18,401 nucleotides of DNA from positions 1 through 18,401 of the forward strand of contig JALNZI010000020.1 of the NCBI GenBank assembly GCA_023229385.1, in the 5' to 3' direction. The translations under genes and the position numbers were made by a program. Position 1 is the stretch's first letter; each line of letters opens with the position of its first letter. The notes under the pieces are model-generated. The model did no database searches. It worked only from the letters and a program-made list of their open reading frames with translations, and was not told the DNA's origin. This DNA is from Candidatus Omnitrophota bacterium. Its GTDB lineage: Bacteria > Omnitrophota > Gorgyraeia > Gygaellales > Profunditerraquicolaceae. Below, piece after piece: positions 14,705 through 18,401 of this stretch.

Positions 14705-15964
14705 CTAACAGATAACTTTTATATCCCTGTCCTTACTTATCTTACTAAACAACTCCCGGGAAATCCTTAAGCTTATTCTTATGCCTTCCTGAAGATAATC
14801 AATTTTGTCTACCTTGGCCTGACGATAAAAGAAATCGACTAATTCCATACGGCTATGTGGGATAATTATCTTTAAATTAAGCATCAGCCCGGAAAAATAC
14901 CTTTGTATACTCTCAATTAAGGCATCCACGTTTTCACCGGACTTAGCCGAAAGAATAACCGAATCTTTAAATTCATTCTTATAGACCTCCAGCCAGCTGC
15001 GGTCAGCAATGAGATCCATTTTGTTTAACGCCGCCAGTATCGGCTTATCTTTTAACCCCAGTTCATCTAAAACACTTTGCACTGCCTGATTGTGCTGATG
15101 TATTCGCTGATCAGAAACATCCAACACATGGATTAATAAATCAGCATCTGAAACTTCTTCTAACGTAGCCTTGAAAGCCTCAATTAAATGATGCGGCAGT
15201 TCATGTAAAAAACCAACAGTATCGGAAATAATAATATCCTGGCCATTAGGCAGCTTAAGGTTTTTTGAAAGCGGATCCAGCGTGGTAAATAATTTTTCCG
15301 AAGTGGTTTGCCCGGCATCAGTCAAACGGTTAAGTAAGGTAGATTTTCCCGCGCTGGTATACCCCACCAAAGCCACAAGAGGCAGATTGTTACCTCTTCG
15401 CTTTTTGTGGGTAGTCAGCCGATGCAACCTGAATGCCTCTATATCCGTTTTTAACTTATCGATCCTTCTCCTGATTTGACGGCGGTCAACCTCAAGCTTA
15501 GTCTCACCCGGACCACGGGTGCCAATTCCGCCGCCTAAACGCGAAAGCATTACGCCTTTGCCTGTCAGACGGGGAAGCAAATACTCTAACAAAGCCAATT
15601 CTACCTGCATCTTTCCTTCGGGGCTTTTGGCTCGCCGGCTAAAAATATCCAGGATTAATTGCGTACGGTCAATTGTTTTTCTGCCGAGGGTATCCTCCAG
15701 GTTACGCTGCTGCGTCCCGGATAAATCATGACTAAAGATAATCGTATCAATATTCTCCTCGGCGGCAATCAGGCCAATCTCTTCAACCTTGCCTTTACCG
15801 ATAAGATAATTTGCTGTCGCCTTTTCGCAAATACAGATAATGTTATCCGCTACTTCCACACCGGCTGAAACAGCCAGCTCCTCCAATTCCGAAGAGATAT
15901 CTTCAATTCGCCAGTGATGTTTATCTGTTTTTATCTGAATGCTGACTAAGAGAGCCTTTTCCAT
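14705..15964 (-). CDS. hflX: Ribosome-associated GTPase HflX
   Basis: HflX is a GTPase that binds the 50S subunit and splits stalled ribosomes, notably under heat stress. The 419-residue protein has the N-terminal HflX domain (about 1-180) with the family signature SRLGGGIGTRGPGETKLE (141-158). The G domain follows: G1 GYTSAGKS (201-208), G3 DTVGF (248-252), G4 NKMD (314-317) and G5 SAKSG (339-343). A short C-terminal domain closes the protein. The start ATG overlaps the end of miaA by 19 bases, the miaA-hflX order also known from enterobacteria (there with hfq between). No hfq is present here. The heat-shock locus begins immediately downstream. Confidence 0.96.
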   Translation of the reverse strand: MEKALLVSIQIKTDKHHWRIEDISSELEELAVSAGVEVADNIICICEKATANYLIGKGKVEEIGLIAAEENIDTIIFSHDLSGTQQRNLEDTLGRKTIDRTQLILDIFSRRAKSPEGKMQVELALLEYLLPRLTGKGVMLSRLGGGIGTRGPGETKLEVDRRQIRRRIDKLKTDIEAFRLHRLTTHKKRRGNNLPLVALVGYTSAGKSTLLNRLTDAGQTTSEKLFTTLDPLSKNLKLPNGQDIIISDTVGFLHELPHHLIEAFKATLEEVSDADLLIHVLDVSDQRIHQHNQAVQSVLDELGLKDKPILAALNKMDLIADRSWLEVYKNEFKDSVILSAKSGENVDALIESIQRYFSGLMLNLKIIIPHSRMELVDFFYRQAKVDKIDYLQEGIRISLRISRELFSKISKDRDIKVIC

Positions 15965-16866
15965 ATGCGTTTAGCTATTCCCCCGGGAGTTTCTTTATCC
16001 TTAATATTAACCCAATGTATACGCTTATCTTTCTTAAACCAGGTAAACTGGCGTTTAGCATAATGCCTGCTGTTACGCTGGATTAAACGCCTTGCCTCAT
16101 CTAAATTATACTCTCCGTTAAAATAACCTTCTAATTCCCGGATCCCAATAGCACAAAAGGCGGTTTTGCTTAACTTTAGCCTAAGCAGCCTCCGGGCCTC
16201 ATTAATTAACCCAAACCTGAACATTTTATCCACTCTCTGGTCAATCTTATTATAAATAACTTGCCGGTTTGCGTTTAAAGCAAATACCTTGATTTCATAT
16301 TCACTACCCAAACCAACTCTTTTTTTCTGCAAAGAGGATATCGGCAGGCCGGTTTTTAGATAAACCTCTAAAGCGCGGATAATCCTCCGGGAATCATTCG
16401 GATGGATCTTTTTAGCGGAAAAAGGATCAACCTTAGACAATCTTTTGAATAAATATTTACTCCCTTTAAGCAATAATTCTTTATTCAACTTTGCGCGAAT
16501 TGTTTTATCTTCCGCAGCAGCCAGAAAAAGCCCGTCAATTATCACCGAATAATAAAGACCGCTACCGCCAACAAACAAGGGAATCCTGCCTTTTAAGAAT
16601 AGCTTATCGCAAATCGCAATAGCCTCTTTTCGGTATCTGGCTACATTATATTCCTTAATTGGGTTAACCACACCAAGCAGATGATGCTTAACTTGCTTTC
16701 TTTGTGCAGGACTTGGCTGGGAAGTAACAATATCCATTAAGCTGTATACCTGCATAGAATCGCAGGAAATTATTTCAGCGTTAATCTTCTTAGCCAAATG
16801 AATTGCGATCGCGGATTTACCTATAGCTGTAGGTCCCACAAGGAAGATAATTTTTTTCTTGAGCAT
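15946..16866 (-). CDS. miaA: tRNA dimethylallyltransferase MiaA
   Basis: MiaA transfers the dimethylallyl group from DMAPP to N6 of A37 in tRNAs reading U-starting codons, the first step towards ms2i6A. At 306 residues it is normal length. The P-loop is GPTAIGKS (11-18). ISCDSMQVYSLMDIVTSQPS (34-53) holds the catalytic Asp and substrate-binding residues, and VGGSGLYYS (98-106) is another family block. The C-terminal part contains the tRNA-contacting RRLIQRNSRHYAKRQFTWFK motif. It begins 6 bases after the stop of the SPOR-domain gene and overlaps hflX. The partner enzyme MiaB is encoded two genes upstream, so consecutive steps of one tRNA modification share this operon. No Shine-Dalgarno is evident, and coupling is likely. 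Confidence 0.96.
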   Translation of the reverse strand: MLKKKIIFLVGPTAIGKSAIAIHLAKKINAEIISCDSMQVYSLMDIVTSQPSPAQRKQVKHHLLGVVNPIKEYNVARYRKEAIAICDKLFLKGRIPLFVGGSGLYYSVIIDGLFLAAAEDKTIRAKLNKELLLKGSKYLFKRLSKVDPFSAKKIHPNDSRRIIRALEVYLKTGLPISSLQKKRVGLGSEYEIKVFALNANRQVIYNKIDQRVDKMFRFGLINEARRLLRLKLSKTAFCAIGIRELEGYFNGEYNLDEARRLIQRNSRHYAKRQFTWFKKDKRIHWVNIKDKETPGGIAKRIWKRLS

Positions 16867-16872
16867 GAAATA

Positions 16873-17637
16873 CTACGGGCAGAGCTTAGTTGAAAAACCA
16901 TCCCGGGAAAGTTTATTCTCTGTATCCAAAGCCTCCATCTGTGTTTTAAATTTACCCACCTTAACCCGATAACCTTCGTTAGAACCTTCAATATAGGCAG
17001 AATACCCGCTAGCTGCCAGCTTGTTTTTAAAATTAACGGCATTAAGGTACTTACCAAAGAAACCAACCTGAACCGAAAATTCAGCGTTTGCGCTTAAGAA
17101 TGGCTCACTGCGAGGTATCCCCCGATTAGACCTTAATTCCAAACTCAACGGAAAATCACTTTTTAACTTTAATAAATATTCATCAAACTGCTCCTTATTG
17201 CCCTTTCTATAACCTGATTGGCTCAAACGGTATAATATCGCCGCCCTAAAACTTGTATTAGGATTATTTTCCAGCAGCTTGCCATAAAGATCTTCGGCTT
17301 CCTGATATTGCCCCTTAATCAAATAGGTATCTGCCAAAACCAGAGAAGCCTGCTCTTTAAACTTACTAAGAGGATTATTTAATATCCGCCGTAAACAATC
17401 TTGGGCCTGCTCTAATTTATCCTCTTTTAGATAACTCAACCCCAACAGGTAATTCAATTCATCCGTACCTTGAATATTAAAATGTTCTTTCTGGGCCAGC
17501 CCCTCAAGGATCACCCGGCGATAATTCCCTTGCAGAAAATCAGCCTTTAAGGCATCCAGATTAGCTGCCCAGGCAACCACCGGAAGAAGAAAAATAACCA
17601 GGCTGATAAGATAAATTTTTAATACTCGCTTACGCAT
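16873..17637 (-). CDS. Secreted TPR and SPOR-domain protein
   Basis: A 254-residue envelope protein. Residues 1-24 form a Sec signal peptide (MRKRVLKIYL then a hydrophobic core, cleavage after VVAWA). Residues about 26-165 contain three or four tetratricopeptide-like helical repeats (NYLLGLSYLKEDKLEQAQDC; ADTYLIKGQYQEAEDLYGKL). Residues about 184-254 are a SPOR domain (FSVQVGFFGKYLNAVNFKNK, then GYRVKVGKF), which in other proteins binds denuded peptidoglycan at division sites. It probably acts in the periplasm, bound to septal or remodelled peptidoglycan. There is no lipobox cysteine. The ATG overlaps the miaB end by 8 bases. Its presence between miaB and miaA looks like co-transcription rather than shared function. 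Confidence 0.85.
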   Translation of the reverse strand: MRKRVLKIYLISLVIFLLPVVAWAANLDALKADFLQGNYRRVILEGLAQKEHFNIQGTDELNYLLGLSYLKEDKLEQAQDCLRRILNNPLSKFKEQASLVLADTYLIKGQYQEAEDLYGKLLENNPNTSFRAAILYRLSQSGYRKGNKEQFDEYLLKLKSDFPLSLELRSNRGIPRSEPFLSANAEFSVQVGFFGKYLNAVNFKNKLAASGYSAYIEGSNEGYRVKVGKFKTQMEALDTENKLSRDGFSTKLCP

Positions 17638-18401
17638 TTTTATGTTTTAGCTTATTGGAAATTCTTCTTTGTAAATCCAGGATTTTCTTATGGCGCTTCT
17701 CTTTCTCCTCTTTACTCAACATATCGGCTAATTTTTCCGCTTCGGTGTTCGGCCGGAGAGAGTATTTAAAAATATAGGCGGCATTAAATTTTACCCTTGC
17801 CAGCAAATCACAGGTTTCCTCAAACTCTTCAGCGGTTTCCGTAGGAAACCCCACAATGATGTCCGTAGTCAAATACCCATCTTTAACAATTTTACGATAA
17901 GAATCAATTAAAGCCAAGTATTCTTTTAGCGCATACCCCCGGTTCATAAGTTTAAGCACCCTGTCCGAACCGGATTGTAAAGGAAGGTGCAGGGATTTGG
18001 ACAACTTATCCAGGTCGCGGATTGCCTTAAAAAATTCAATATTGGCGTCCTTAGGATGAGATGTAAAGAAATCAATCCTGCTTAAGCCTTCCAAGGCATT
18101 AACCCGCTCAAGCAATCTTATAAAATTCATTTCTCCATCCTGATAAGCATTAACATTCTGGCCCAGGAGGGTAATCTTGCTAATCCCGCCGGTAATCGCC
18201 TGGCCTATCTCCTTAAGTATATCTTTGCTCTTGCGATGACGCAAGGGGCCGCGCACATACGGCACCACGCAGTACGAACAGAAATTGGAACACCCCTCGG
18301 AGATAACCACATAGGCATGGTCTTTTTCCCGGAAAAAACCGGTATGATAAATTTCTTCCGGCCGCACAATGCTATCCACCTCCCAAATCTTTCTCTCCAA
18401 C
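17630..18401 (-). CDS. miaB: tRNA-2-methylthio-N6-dimethylallyladenosine synthase MiaB, N-terminus cut by window edge
   Basis: MiaB is a radical-SAM methylthiotransferase that converts i6A37 to ms2i6A37 in tRNA, using two [4Fe-4S] clusters. The visible 257 codons hold the radical-SAM core: SEGCSNFCSYCVVPYVRGPL with the CxxxCxxC cluster ligands, TLLGQNVNAY (a MiaB-type motif), FTSHPKD, LPLQSGSDRVLKLMNRGY and TTDIIVGFPTETAEEFEET. The N-terminal UPF0004 domain lies beyond the right edge, so the reading frame simply enters the window open. The protein ends right after ILDLQRRISNKLKHKNA, where MiaB normally continues into a TRAM RNA-binding domain of about 65 residues; that domain is absent. It overlaps the SPOR gene by 8 bases. 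MtaB or RimO are less likely given the motifs and the miaA linkage. Confidence 0.85.
   Translation of the reverse strand, partial: LERKIWEVDSIVRPEEIYHTGFFREKDHAYVVISEGCSNFCSYCVVPYVRGPLRHRKSKDILKEIGQAITGGISKITLLGQNVNAYQDGEMNFIRLLERVNALEGLSRIDFFTSHPKDANIEFFKAIRDLDKLSKSLHLPLQSGSDRVLKLMNRGYALKEYLALIDSYRKIVKDGYLTTDIIVGFPTETAEEFEETCDLLARVKFNAAYIFKYSLRPNTEAEKLADMLSKEEKEKRHKKILDLQRRISNKLKHKNA

Overview
The window is a densely packed run of bacterial genes, all transcribed leftwards (minus strand), with overlaps or very short gaps and no rRNA, tRNA, CRISPR array or transposase gene. An LPS-export porin (LptD), a SPOR-domain secreted protein and two membrane diguanylate cyclases indicate a diderm (Gram-negative) bacterium. 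The moderate G+C, the HrcA/CIRCE plus HspR-like heat-shock control, the DUF1015 and FmdB genes and the overall gene mix fit an uncultured lineage such as Omnitrophota or a relative. There is no marker RNA here, so the lineage is inference.

Read in the direction of transcription (right to left), the first block is translation quality: miaB (partial, cut by the right edge), a TPR/SPOR envelope protein, miaA and hflX, all overlapping or within a few bases. MiaA and MiaB act in sequence on A37 of tRNA (i6A, then ms2i6A). HflX is a ribosome-associated GTPase.

The second block is the heat-shock locus: a small HspR-like MerR regulator with its own candidate promoter, then hrcA-grpE-dnaK-dnaJ. A CIRCE operator and one or two sigma-70-type promoters lie upstream of hrcA. 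HrcA is unusually short (244 aa) and seems to lack about 100 internal residues of the usual GAF-like/dimerisation region. A perfect 18-bp inverted repeat, resembling REP-type palindromes, lies between dnaK and dnaJ. The run continues into an FmdB-type zinc ribbon, a DUF1015 protein and accD (acetyl-CoA carboxylase beta).

The third block concerns sugar use, signalling and the envelope. It has an orphan MalK/UgpC-type ABC ATPase with a good candidate promoter in the end of accD, two tandem GGDEF diguanylate cyclases with different inhibitory-site status, a ROK sugar kinase, a small transaldolase, and lptD, which runs off the left edge. The last three overlap and probably form one operon behind a promoter that would give a leaderless mRNA.

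No gene-free stretch exceeds about 130 bases. The most notable observations are the compact HrcA, the pairing of HrcA/CIRCE with an HspR-like gene, the dnaK-dnaJ palindrome, the MiaB that ends without a TRAM domain, and a DGHHR motif in the DUF1015 protein.
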